Part shown: in pieces, positions 32,107 through 40,904 of the stretch | Numbering within the stretch: the stretch's first letter is position 1 | Layout of the letters: the number at the start of each line of letters is the position of its first letter | Assembly: GCF_008831285.2 (NCBI RefSeq) | Contig: NW_022205041.1 | Span: 1 to 40,904, forward strand | Reading direction: 5' to 3' | From: Nymphaea colorata | Lineage: Eukaryota > Streptophyta > Magnoliopsida > Nymphaeales > Nymphaeaceae | Length of the DNA: 40,904 nucleotides | Notes under the pieces: generated by a model | Database searches by the model: none | What the model saw: the letters and a program-made list of their open reading frames with translations, nothing else | Told to the model about the DNA's origin: nothing | Made by a program: the position numbers and the translations under genes

Positions 32107-32784
32107 ATGCGAAAAAACTCAGTGCCCAGTTTTATCGAAAAAGCCTGGGAGATGCTGGAGAGCAGCGAGCACGAGCACATCATCCGGTGGCGGCCTCAGG
32201 GAGAGTCCTTTGAGATCCTCAATGACGCCCTCTTCTGCTCTGAACTGCTGCCGCGCTACTTCAAACACTCCAATTTTTCGTCCTTCATTCGACAGGTACC
32301 GCCCCCTCACTCAGCTCAACATGTACAACTTCCACAAACGCAAAAGCCCAGAAGGCGTGGAATTCTATCACCAGCTCTTTCGCCGGGATCAGAAGTACAT
32401 CACCAACCATATAGGCAACTCCTCATAGGCATTCGCAGAAAACCCAGTGAGGCAGAAATCCTTCAAGGAGAGGAACTCATCCGCAAACTGGCCCCCGAGT
32501 GCATCAAAGGTATGCAACCCCCTACAAAGAAAATAAAACCGTTTAATAGCAACCATACCCCATCGACGCAGAACCAGAACCAGCCAAGAGATACTCTTTT
32601 CCACTCCAGCAGAATAGGTGAATCAGCAACGTTCGGTCTTTGGATTCTTGAATTGGGGCATCAACGGTTGCGGTTTCAACAGATGGAGTATGGAGAAAAA
32701 AGTGAGAACTACGGTATGTATGGAGGAATTTAGATAATCCAAACCCATCCTGAAGAGTTAGATCTCGAGAACAGGGGCTACTGA
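32107..32784 (+). CDS. Heat-shock-factor-type transcription factor
   Basis: HSF DNA-binding domain at the N-terminus: VPSFIEKAWEMLESSEHEHI, IRWRPQGESFEILNDALF, LLPRYFKHSNFSSFIRQLNM, YNFHKRKSPEGVEFYHQLFR, which are the winged-helix hallmarks (F..K...M........I.W...G.SF.I.....F....LP.YFKH.NFSSFVRQLN.Y.F.K). A 19-nt intron (GTACCG...TCAG, about 32296-32314) lies exactly at the conserved FIRQ/LNMY splice point. After the domain a Gln/Asn/Pro-rich region follows, ending DLENRGY before TGA 32782-32784. One indel near 32425 is needed (…HIG / IRRKPSEAEIL). No clear leucine-zipper trimerisation region, so it may be a short HSF-like protein. Confidence 0.88.
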
Positions 32785-32819
32785 ATCAATCCTATTACTT
32801 ATTTTATTGCACCCTTGTA

Positions 32820-33857
32820 TCAGCTGAGTGAAATCAAATTATGCATATCAGTATCTGAGCCTGCTGCAGTGGTAGGCTGCGTATTAAAGCTCAATCCCTA
32901 TCCTATCTCGCATCGAAAGCCACGCTGATCGCTTCGTGCTGCGCTGCTATTGAGCTGTCTTGCGGTTGTTTGCTTCATTTATAGGAGCTGGTTGGAGTAT
33001 AAGTGGGTTTCTTGAAGCTATGCTAGACGTTGCTTCATGATCTCCAGTTTTTCCATGGACCTTGTTCTTTAATCGCTAGCTGTCGATCCTTTACTACTCG
33101 TTTATGATTTCCCTCTATTTTACGGTCTTGCTGGCTTGTATATCTTTAAATAGTTCCTCTTGCCTGCTTATGGCTTTTTACAGCTAAATTGATCTGTTTT
33201 ACTCTTCCTGCTTGAGTTTCAGGAGAGCAAGTGTATTGCTGTGGAGCTATTCGGCCTTTTTCTGGTAGTACTGAAGAGATTCATGGATTTGCATATCATT
33301 TCCTATCTATTTTGCTCCATATTTTTCAAACTGTTTTATTTGATCTGTGCTTCTTCTAGACACTTCCTGAGGATGTCATTTTAAGCAGTTTTAGCTTATA
33401 TTTTGGCTTCGATTAGCTCCTTGGTCTTCGATGCTGCCTCTTTTCTTGCTTCCATCTGCTTTATTTATAGTTGGTGGCGAGTGATGTCCATCTGAATCTA
33501 TTGGCCTACTGCTTTGCCTAGCTTTATCTCCTACTAGCAATGCTCCTGCATCTTCGTCAGTTGCAGACGCTAACATTTATGATCGACTGCATGCTGATGG
33601 ATTTCGTACTGTTTTGCTTTGAGCTGCTTTATGTTGGCATTGAGCTGGAAGAGCTTGTGCTCCAGCTGTTCCCTGATGACTTTGCCTCGTTGAGTTATGC
33701 TATTTTGGTGGCCATTTCCCGTTTGGCGTTCTGCAAAACCTCCATTCTCCTCTCTACATGTGCTCCCTCTTGCATTTTCGATAAGTTTATTAGGCTTCGA
33801 TATTATTCCGAAATGATAATTCAGATTGAAATATAAACCAGACTTCATTAATCGACA
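32820..33857 (-). CDS. Long coiled-coil protein, unrecognised (frame-broken)
   Basis: About 345 residues, starting MSINEVWFIFQSELSFRNNI. Nearly all of it is heptad-type charged helix: REQLEHKLFQLNANIKQLKA, MDITRHQLEIKQMEARKEAA, LIEAKIEAKTAENDILRKCL, LQYYQKKAEELHSNTLALLK, MEKLEIMKQRLAELQE. Many Glu codons are TAA/TAG. Three frame changes (near 33740, 33310 and 33045) look like single-base losses. It converges on the HSF gene with 35 bp between stops. Such proteins are typical of ciliary or cortical structures, but nothing specific is recognisable. Confidence 0.65.
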
Positions 33858-34099
33858 TTTTATCAAAGCTTTGATGGTATATTAAAGATAAGTTTGATTT
33901 CTAGAGTAATGGTGATAATTGTAGGAATTACAAGAAAAAAGCTACAGTGGATGCTTTAGCTTGTTTCAATAGTAACGATACAGTCGATTGGACCATATAT
34001 CTTTCCCATATCTCTCCTTGGCTGTTACTTGAGTTCTATCATGTTATGAAATTGGATCGTTATATAGGGCTAATGTGACGTGTGAATAATTAATATCTA

Positions 34100-36464
34100 A
34101 TGTATTGGCACAAGGTGAAGGCAATCCTCATCTGCCTGCTCCTCCTCCTCTCCCACGTCCACACGCAGGAGGACAACACCTACTTCTTCAACGCAGAAGT
34201 CACCAGGTACCTACCCATCTACATGCAGACTCATGGACATCCTCATCAACTCGCTCTACACGCAAAAGGAAATCTTCCTCAGAGAAGTCATCTCCAATGG
34301 CTCTGATGCACTCGATAAGATTAGGTTCCTCTCACTCACCGATACCTCAGTACTCGGAGAGACTAAGGATCTGGAGATCAGGATCGAGATCAATTAGGAG
34401 GAGAAGTATATCCAGTTCAGAGATACTGGTGTGGGCATGACTAGAGCCGAGCTCATTCAGAACTTGGGTACGGTGGCAAAGTCAGGCACTACCAACTACC
34501 TATCTGCACTCAAAGAGGGAAAAATCAACCTGATTGGTCAGTTCGGTGTGGGATTCTACTCCACTTTCCTCGTTGGTCGCAAGGTCGTAGTTATTCCAAG
34601 TCCAACCAAGACGACCAGCACATCTGGACTTCCGAAAGTGCAGCTGCCTACACTGTTGAGAAGGATCCCGAGGGAAACACTCTGGCCGTGGAACCGTCGT
34701 CCGCATTTACCTTAAAGAGGACGCCTTGGAGTTCCTCAACCACAAGAAGGTCTCCAAGCTGGTCAAGCGCTATTCCGAGTTCATCGATTTCCCCATCTAC
34801 ATCAACAACAAGAAGGAAGTCGAGGAGGAAGTGCCCGTGAGCACTCCTGAAGGCGACGAGGATCTGTAAGTTCGTGAAAAAGGAGAGGAGAAGAGAGAGA
34901 AAGTTAAAAGAACCGTCTGGGAATGGGAACGCATCAACAACAACAAGGCTATCTGGCTCAGAGAGAAGGACGACATCTATGACGAGGACTATATTGACTT
35001 CTACAAGAGCATCAGCAAGCAGTCCAATCCCCCCATGAACTGGGTTCATTTCAACACGGAAGGAGAAATCGTCTTCACTGCCATTCTCTACATTCCCAAC
35101 CGTTCTCCCCACGACTTCTACAACAACTACAACACCCGCAGAAACGAAATTAAACTCTACGTGCGTCGTGTCCTTATCGCTGAGCAGCACAACGATCTTA
35201 TTCCCAAGTATCTTTCCTTCGTTTTGGGAGTCATTGATTCCAACGATATCTCAGTCAACGTCAATAGAGAGACCTCCAGCAGACCAAGTCCTTCAAGTCA
35301 TCAACCAACGTGTGACCAAGAAGATTCTCGATATGATCGGAGAAATCGCTGCTTGGGAAGACGTCACTGAGGATGAGTATGAGGAAGAACTTGAAGAAGA
35401 TTCTGAAGAGATTGCCCTTATGGACGAAGAAGAGCTGAACAAAAAGAAGGAAGCTGCAAAGGAGAAACTCTTGAAGGAACGCAAAGAACGTTATGATAAG
35501 TTCTACGAGGAGTTCGGCAAGGCCATTAAGCTTGGTATTTTGGAGGACAAGACCAACCGCAAGAAGCTGGCTTCTCTCTCCCGCTGGCACTCAACCAAGA
35601 GCAAAGACGGACTTACCTCCTTCGATGAATACATCAAGCGCATGAAGTCTGTCCAGGACCAGATCTACTTCTTCAGCGGAGAAGACAGAGCCGTCCTTGA
35701 AAAATCACCACTTGTTGTTGGACTCGCCAGAAAGGGTACGAAGTTCTCCTCTGCGATGATCCTATCGACGAATACGTCTTCAACGTGCTCAGAGAGTACG
35801 AAGGAAAGGTAATTTTATCGTTATTAAGAACATCGTCAACGTTGGAAAGGGAGATTTCAAGATGCCCGACGATGGTGAACGCGAGCGTAAAGTCCAGAAG
35901 TTCTTGGCCAAGAGATATGAGCCATATGTTGGATATGCCAAGAAGATCCTTTTCGAGAAGGTCAACAACGTTGTGATTTCCAACAGGTTGACCACTGAGC
36001 CTTGCGTGGTGGTTGCCGATACCTACGGCCACAGCAGCTTCATGGACAAGATCCAAAAAGCTCAAATGTTCAACTCCAACAGCGACGACAACCCAGTTTC
36101 CGACTTCAAGAAGATCCTTGAGATCAATCCTCACCACCGTGTCAACCAGATCATCCTCGAGAGGATCAACGTAAAATCTCATTTTACTCAGAACAACCAA
36201 ACCGACACTTCCACTGAGGAGCTGATCGAATTGCTTTACGAGACTGCTGCCTTCCATTCAGGATTCGCTGCTCAGGATTCCAACGAATTCGTGAGAAGAT
36301 TCTACCAAGTTTACTCAAAGGCTATGGGTGTGATCAGCCTTGAGCGTAAGGAGGTAGCGGTGGAGGATGTGGAGCTGGCTGATGAGGACTACGAGGGCGA
36401 CAACGAGGACATTATCCGCGTGAACCCAAGCGAGATGACTGTGCAGACCCCCCAGGAGGAGTGA
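34100..36464 (+). CDS. GRP94-type Hsp90 chaperone with signal peptide (frame-broken)
   Basis: ER-type Hsp90: signal peptide ([17 protein letters not shown]), then [20 protein letters not shown] and [16 protein letters not shown] (ATPase domain), [30 protein letters not shown], middle domain [20 protein letters not shown] and [19 protein letters not shown], and C-terminal [20 protein letters not shown]. Introns: 34207-34228 (22 nt) and probably 36171-36191 (21 nt, frame-preserving). Five or six single-base losses (e.g. near 34596, 34683, 35269, 35289, 35738, 35813) break the frame. The C-terminus ends VQTPQEE with no KDEL/HDEL-type retrieval signal, odd for GRP94. It lies just inside the right arm boundary. 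Confidence 0.92.
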
Positions 36465-36521
36465 TATGGCACTGACTGTGGAATATTAATTAATTATTAA
36501 ATAATATTGTGATTATTAGGA

Positions 36522-37181
36522 ATGGTTAAGCACAACAACGTGATCCCCAACGTCCATCTGCGCAAGCACTGGCAGCGCAACGTCCGCGTCTGGCTCAACC
36601 AGGCCGGTCGCAAGCACAGAAGACTCGAAGCTCGCAGAGCCAGAGCCGCCGCCATCGCTCCCCGCCCCCTCGACACCCTCCGACCCTCAGTCCGCTGCCA
36701 GACCATCCGCTACAACCACAGACCCAGACTCGGAAAGGGATTCACCCTCGCAGAAATCAAGTCCGTCGGTCTCGGACTCCAGTTCGCCCGCTCCGTCGGC
36801 ATCGCCATTGACCACCGTCGCAAGAACCGCAGTCAAGAAGGATTCGAAGCCAACAAGGCCAGACTCACTAACTACCTCAGCAAGCTGGTCCTCTATCCCA
36901 GACACGAATCCCACCTTGTCACCAAGGCCAAGACTGGCATCGTCAATGACACCCCCAAGGTACGCTTCCCATTTACTCAGGATCAACAGACTGTTGCCAC
37001 TGCTCCAGTTGTCAACGTCTTGCCCACCCTCGTGAAGAGAGTGCGTTCCGTCAGCAAGCTCCAGCTCGAGAGTCTCCGCAAGTCCAGCGCCTACAGATCC
37101 ATCCGCCAGGAGTGGAACAACCAGCGCAACGAGGGCAAGAGACAAAAGAAGGCCCGCGAAGCAGCTGAAAAGAACAACTGA
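36522..37181 (+). CDS. RPL13: 60S ribosomal protein eL13 (right copy)
   Basis: Intact second copy of the gene at 3583-4242. The 219-residue protein is identical. I see three nucleotide differences in the coding region, all at third positions (AGC/AGT Ser, CAT/CAC His, GCT/GCC Ala). It starts 57 bp after the GRP94 stop, and only about 40 bp of upstream sequence is shared with the left copy, so the two copies have different promoters beyond that. Confidence 0.95.
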   Translation: MVKHNNVIPNVHLRKHWQRNVRVWLNQAGRKHRRLEARRARAAAIAPRPLDTLRPSVRCQTIRYNHRPRLGKGFTLAEIKSVGLGLQFARSVGIAIDHRRKNRSQEGFEANKARLTNYLSKLVLYPRHESHLVTKAKTGIVNDTPKVRFPFTQDQQTVATAPVVNVLPTLVKRVRSVSKLQLESLRKSSAYRSIRQEWNNQRNEGKRQKKAREAAEKNN

Positions 37182-37278
37182 TTTCGTCCATTATTTAAAC
37201 ATTCCAAATATCCACCTAGCCCAATCCACCTAGCGTGTACCGGATGCAAACCCACTATACTGCGAATAAGCTACAGAA

Positions 37279-38555
37279 TCAGGCATAGTAGTTGAGGTGG
37301 CTCTTCTTCTTGGCCTGTACCTGCATGATTCCCTCCACGTAGTCCTCGTGCTCCAGGTAGCTGCCTCCTCTCCTCAGCGCGTTCATTCCTGCCTCCACGC
37401 ACACCGCCTTCAACATGGCGCCATTGAAGTCCTCTGTCGACCTTGCTGCGTAAACTCAATTTTACCCAACTAAACGAAGTTGATTTCCTTGTGGTTCATC
37501 TTACGAGAGTGGATCTTCAAGATCTGTCCTCTGGCGTCCTCATTAGGTAAGGGGAATCGATCTTACGATCCAGACGACCTGATCTCATGAGGCGGGATCC
37601 AATACATCAGGACGGTTGGTAGCGCAGATAACTTTGATGTCATCGTTGGGAGAAAAACTTCATCATGAATTAGTTACCCATCGAGGTGGTTTAGCAGTTA
37701 AAGCATAGTACGCTGTACTTCTCTGTCTCCTGACTTGTCGTTGTCGAAACGCTTGGTTCCGATGGCGTCGATTTCGTCGATGAAGATGATGGTGGGTGCC
37801 TTCTCCTTGGCAAGCGCAAAGGCATCGCGGACCATCTTTGGCCCATCACCAATGTACATCTGGACGAGGTTGGAGCCTGCCAGCTTCAGGAAGGTAGCTT
37901 TGGTCTGTCCTGCACAGGCACGCGCCATCATGGTCTTCCCTGTGCCAGGAGGACCGAACATGAGGCATCCCTTGGGAGGACGAATGCCGATGTTCTTGAA
38001 CTTCTCCTTGTGAGTGATGGAAGCACAATGGCTTCTCTCAGCTCTTCGATTTGCTTATCCAGACCACCGATATCAGTGTACTCCTCAGACGGCTTCTCTT
38101 CCAGCTCCATCGACCTCACTCGCGAATCGTACTCGCAGGCAGCTTCTCCAAGAGGATGTATGAATCCTTGTTGACTCCCACCAGCTCTCCAGGCTGAGCT
38201 CAGCCGAATCGACTAAGCCGGGGACGGGGAGGAAGATTGTGTTGCGGGTGCTGGTCTTGACGACGATGCATTTATCCTCAGGTTTCTCCTCGAGATCCAT
38301 CTGGCCGTCAGCATCTACTTCTGGCTCGATGTCGAGAATTTCTACGACGTTGGAGACGAGCCAGGGGAGCTGCTTGTTCTGCTTGATCTTGGTGCGGTTG
38401 TCCTTGAGCGCCTCATCGACTTTTTTGGAGTCGTGCGTGATCTTGCTGGTCTCCAGCTTGTACTGCTTCATGTTGGCCTCGAACATCTTGATGCGGTTGC
38501 GGATCTCCTCGTTCGTCAGGTGCGCCACCTGCTACAGGATCGTAGGGTCGCTCAT
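37279..38555 (-). CDS. RPT5: 26S proteasome AAA-ATPase Rpt5 (right copy, frame-broken)
   Basis: Second copy of 2204-3486 with the same two introns (the first is 20 nt here because one A is lost). Five exonic single-base losses against the left copy break the frame: AGACCTGG to AGCCTGG, GCCGAG to GCGAG, CCCATC to CCATC, GCTCTC to GCCTC, and GATCGAGTT to GATCGATT. Other differences are synonymous (e.g. GGG/GGA, GTG/GTA, CAT/CAC). The Glu codon that is TAA at 2714-2716 is GAA here (38047-38045). The mix of synonymous change and frame-breaking losses points to sequence error more than a pseudogene, but decay is possible. Confidence 0.88.
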
Positions 38556-38694
38556 ATTTAAAAAATATTTAAATTATAGACAAAAGATAAAGTGGACTTT
38601 CCGGACACTGTTGGCAAATGGCCAAAGCAGAATGGAAGTTTCACATATATAGAGTTGCATATTGGCTTTTAGAGTAGAATAAGCTAATTAATGA

Positions 38695-39633
38695 TCATCT
38701 GCGGTAGCGTTAGAGGTCTTCTGGCCTTACGTCATTGAAATAGGGGTGCTTTAGGGCCTCCTTCATCGATATTCTGCGAGCTGGATCTAACTGTAGCATC
38801 TTCATGCAAAGGTCAAGAGCCACTTTGTCGAAATTCTTAAAGTAGACTTCGGGATTGACTCCCTTGAACTTGGGGAAGGTGGGCTTAAAGTCAGGCAGGT
38901 TGTGGACGTTCATCCACTGGGCGGGGGTGGGTGTCCCGTGGAACTGGAAGACTTTGAAGATCTGGTCAATTTAACTGTCGCCACAGAATAACGGTTCTTT
39001 TCGACCAGTTAAGCGAAAATACATCCGACGGCCCAGATGTCCACTCCGAGACTGTACTGCTTCTGTCCGAGCAGGACTTCGGGAGCACGGTACCACAGGG
39101 TCTCGATTTCGTGAGTGAGGGTCTTGATGGGGAGACTGAAAGCGCGGGCGAGTCCAAATCGGCAATTTTGAGCGTTCCTGCCTTGTCGATGAGGAGGTTT
39201 TGGGGCTTAAGGTCGCGGTGGATGATCCTGCGGGCGTGGCAGTAGTTGAGTCCGTTGCAGAGCTGGAAGAGGAAGAGCTTGACCTGGTAGGGAGTCATGC
39301 TCTGCTTGTGCTCTCCCATGTACTTCTTGAGGTCGTAGTCAACTAGCTAAAACACCAGGTTGAGCTTCTTCTCGGCAGGGACGTACACAACTTCGCGCAA
39401 ACTAGGTAAATCGGAATGTACTGGACGATGTTGGGGTGTGGCTGCAGCTCCTTCAGGATTGCAATCTCACGCATAGCAGTAGATGGGACACCCTCATCTT
39501 CGTTCTCTAGCTTGATCTTCTTGATGGCGACGTAATCCTTGAGGAGTGAGTCGCGCGCCTTGAATACCACTCCGTAGGTGCCTTCTCCGAGGCGCTCGCA
39601 CTTCTCGTATCGGTCTTTGGCTTCAACGTTCAT
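38695..39633 (-). CDS. CDK1/CDK2-like kinase (right copy, frame-broken)
   Basis: Second copy of 1122-2062, same 20-nt intron. Two single-base losses: GATTTCGGAC to GATTTGGAC inside the DFG region, and AAGAAGCCG to AAGAACCG in the VEKKPLF segment. Otherwise the kinase motifs, including PSTAMRE and the TAG/TAA Glu codons, are the same. Error or pseudogene as for the neighbouring RPT5 copy. Confidence 0.88.
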
Positions 39634-39746
39634 CTTAGCAACCAACGAATTATTATGAAAAAAGATCGTTAATTATCCGCAAATAAGTTAGATAGTTATC
39701 CATGCATACCCCCGTACTGAAATTATAGAATGTTACAGAATAGCAA

Positions 39747-40552
39747 TCACTGCAGCTTCTCCAGGTAGCGCTTGATGTCGTCCGTGGAGACGCGCTCCAC
39801 CAGCTGCCGGTCGTTGGCGATCACCATCATCTCCACGTTGCTCTTGCTGATCTTCTCCTCCATTGTCTCCTTCAGAGCAGACAGGGCCAGCTTCTTCGCA
39901 TCCTCCAAACTCATTTTCTACATCAATAAGTCCTTACCTCGTTGTACTTTTCGTTGAGGATGGATTGGATGCCTTCCTCAGCTGCTCCGATTCCCTTGGC
40001 CTTATACTCGATCATGGTGCCCGATGGGTCAGTCTGGTAGATGCAGGGTCCTCTCTCGTCGACTCCTGCGATGAGAAGCGCCACTCCGTAAGGGCGGGAC
40101 ATGGGTTTCTTGCGAGAAGAGGGGTCTCCCTCTCCGAAGTTGAGAGCGAGGTCGGAAATGGTCTGAGTGAGGGCCTTCACGGTGATGGGCTCCAGATAGG
40201 TATAGCGGTGGTTGAGCGCTTCCACTCTTCCGTGCTCGATGAGGGTGCGGGCGTCGGTGATGACTCCGCTGGCGGCGCAGCAGATGTGGGAGTCGATCTC
40301 AAAGATCTTCTCGATGGACTCGGGGACGATGAGGGTGGAGTTGAGTCTGCGTTCCACAGCGAGGACCACTCCTTCCGCGCACTTAATACCGATGGCAGAG
40401 GATCCCAGCTACGTGGAATGTGCGTACCTTGATGGCTTAGATGGCGTATTCGACTTGGAAGATGCGTCCTTCGGGTGAGAAGGTGTTGATGCCGCGATCG
40501 TAATCGCTCCTGCGTGGAAAATGGTTTACTTGGTGCTGAACATGTTGGACAT
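39747..40552 (-). CDS. PSMA5: 20S proteasome subunit alpha-5 (right copy)
   Basis: Intact copy of 202-1008. The exon length is the same (747 nt including stop) and the middle intron is 19 nt instead of 20. The Glu at YAI-E-AIK is TAA in both copies. Its upstream region matches the left copy for only 30 bp, then differs; about 270 bp separate it from the right telomere versus about 100 bp on the left. Confidence 0.94.
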
Positions 40553-40582
40553 TGCTCTAAAATTAAAAAATATTCAAATCTT

Positions 40583-40821
40583 TATTAAATAGATTGGTTC
40601 TAAATGCAGATGAGGAACTTTTATAAAATTGCATAGCTAGGCATTGGCTTCAGATAGCTTGATAATCGCAATCAACATATTAAACCTGTATGTAAATATG
40701 AATGTGTTAAATTGAATTTGACTATGGCTTATGAAAATAAGATCTTTTAGTGTTTTGAGCAAAATTTTATACTCTTAACATTAAATTAGCATTTCAATCA
40801 AAATAAAACTATCTTGTCATC
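40583..40821. other. Right subtelomeric unique sequence
   Basis: About 240 bp of AT-rich sequence between the end of the inverted arm and the telomere. It has no counterpart in the 72-bp left subtelomere. No gene seen. Confidence 0.6.
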
Positions 40822-40904
40822 TTGGGTTGGGGTTGGGGTTGGGGTTGGGGTTGGGGTTGGGGTTGGGGTTGGGGTTGGGGTTGGGGTTGGGGTTGGGTTG
40901 GGGT
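40822..40904. repeat. Right telomere, GGGGTT repeats
   Basis: GGGGTT repeats to the last base, with one short unit at the inner edge and one near the outer end (GGGTT). Correct polarity for a right chromosome end. Confidence 0.97.

Larger units (their letters stand above)
36482..40582 (-). repeat. Right arm of ~4.1 kb terminal inverted duplication
   Basis: Reverse-complement copy of 172-4282. Starts in the AT-rich sequence upstream of RPL13 (AATATTAATTAATTATTAAA) and ends 30 bp upstream of the PSMA5 start. PSMA5 and RPL13 are intact here; CDK and RPT5 have lost 2 and 5 exonic bases. Substitutions checked in RPL13 and RPT5 are synonymous, apart from TAA/GAA at one Glu codon, which is also synonymous under the inferred code. 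Confidence 0.95.

Noticed and set aside
1-40904. Tetrahymena/Paramecium code (TAA/TAG = Gln)
   Set aside because: Conserved and catalytic Glu positions coincide with TAA/TAG, and one TAA is GAA in the duplicate copy. Some positions tolerate Gln, but Glu fits every informative one I checked.
1-40904. tRNA, rRNA, CRISPR array or transposase genes
   Set aside because: I looked for clover-leaf-like segments, regularly spaced repeats and transposase motifs and saw none; a covariance-model search would be needed to exclude a tRNA fully.

Overview
The window looks like ciliate somatic (macronuclear) DNA. It starts with CCCCAA repeats and ends with GGGGTT repeats, carries about 35 closely packed genes on both strands, and nearly every intron is 19-22 nt (most are exactly 20 nt, GTA...AG). 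TGA is the only stop that fits. In-frame TAA and TAG fall at positions where protein families have glutamate, including the metal-binding Glu of an AP endonuclease, the Glu of a cyclic-nucleotide-binding cassette, and conserved Glu positions in PSMA5, a CDK and Rpt5. This matches the peritrich-type code (UAA/UAG = Glu) rather than the Tetrahymena/Paramecium code (Gln). CCCCAA telomeres and a Tetrahymena-like H3 C-terminus also fit an oligohymenophorean, probably peritrich, ciliate.

Layout. 1-99: telomere. 172-4282: left arm with PSMA5, a CDK1-like kinase, the 26S ATPase Rpt5 and ribosomal protein RPL13. 4565-12373: GT2 glycosyltransferase, small membrane protein, histone H3, RBR ubiquitin ligase, two unrecognised proteins and an R1R2R3 Myb protein. 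12896-15262: three-CNBD cyclic-nucleotide-dependent kinase. 15536-15608: interstitial GGGGTT array. 15609-27670: PDCD5, Na+/H+ exchanger, unrecognised proteins, secreted class-3 lipase, a tandemly duplicated unknown gene, V-ATPase subunit c, coiled-coil protein, carbonic-anhydrase-like protein and an RIIa-domain protein. 27863-36464: DUF1015 protein, AP endonuclease, RidA, unknown, heat-shock factor, coiled-coil protein and GRP94-type Hsp90. 36482-40582: right arm, an inverted copy of the left arm. 40822-40904: telomere.

Two large-scale features stand out. The ends are a ~4.1 kb inverted duplication in which the substitutions I compared are synonymous, and one TAA in the left Rpt5 is GAA in the right copy. 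The internal telomere array is oriented as the right end of a chromosome, so 1-15608 by itself looks like a complete small chromosome joined to a second one.

Sequence quality appears uneven. Genes left of about 12.4 kb read cleanly once introns and the code are applied. From 12.9 kb rightward, many conserved genes are interrupted by what look like single missing bases, most densely in the kinase next to the internal telomere. I read these mainly as residual long-read deletion errors, with pseudogenisation as the alternative. The genes are mostly housekeeping (proteasome, cell cycle, translation, chromatin, chaperone, DNA repair, ion transport) with ciliate-type signalling and cytoskeletal proteins. 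I see no operon-like pathway and no tRNA, rRNA or CRISPR array.
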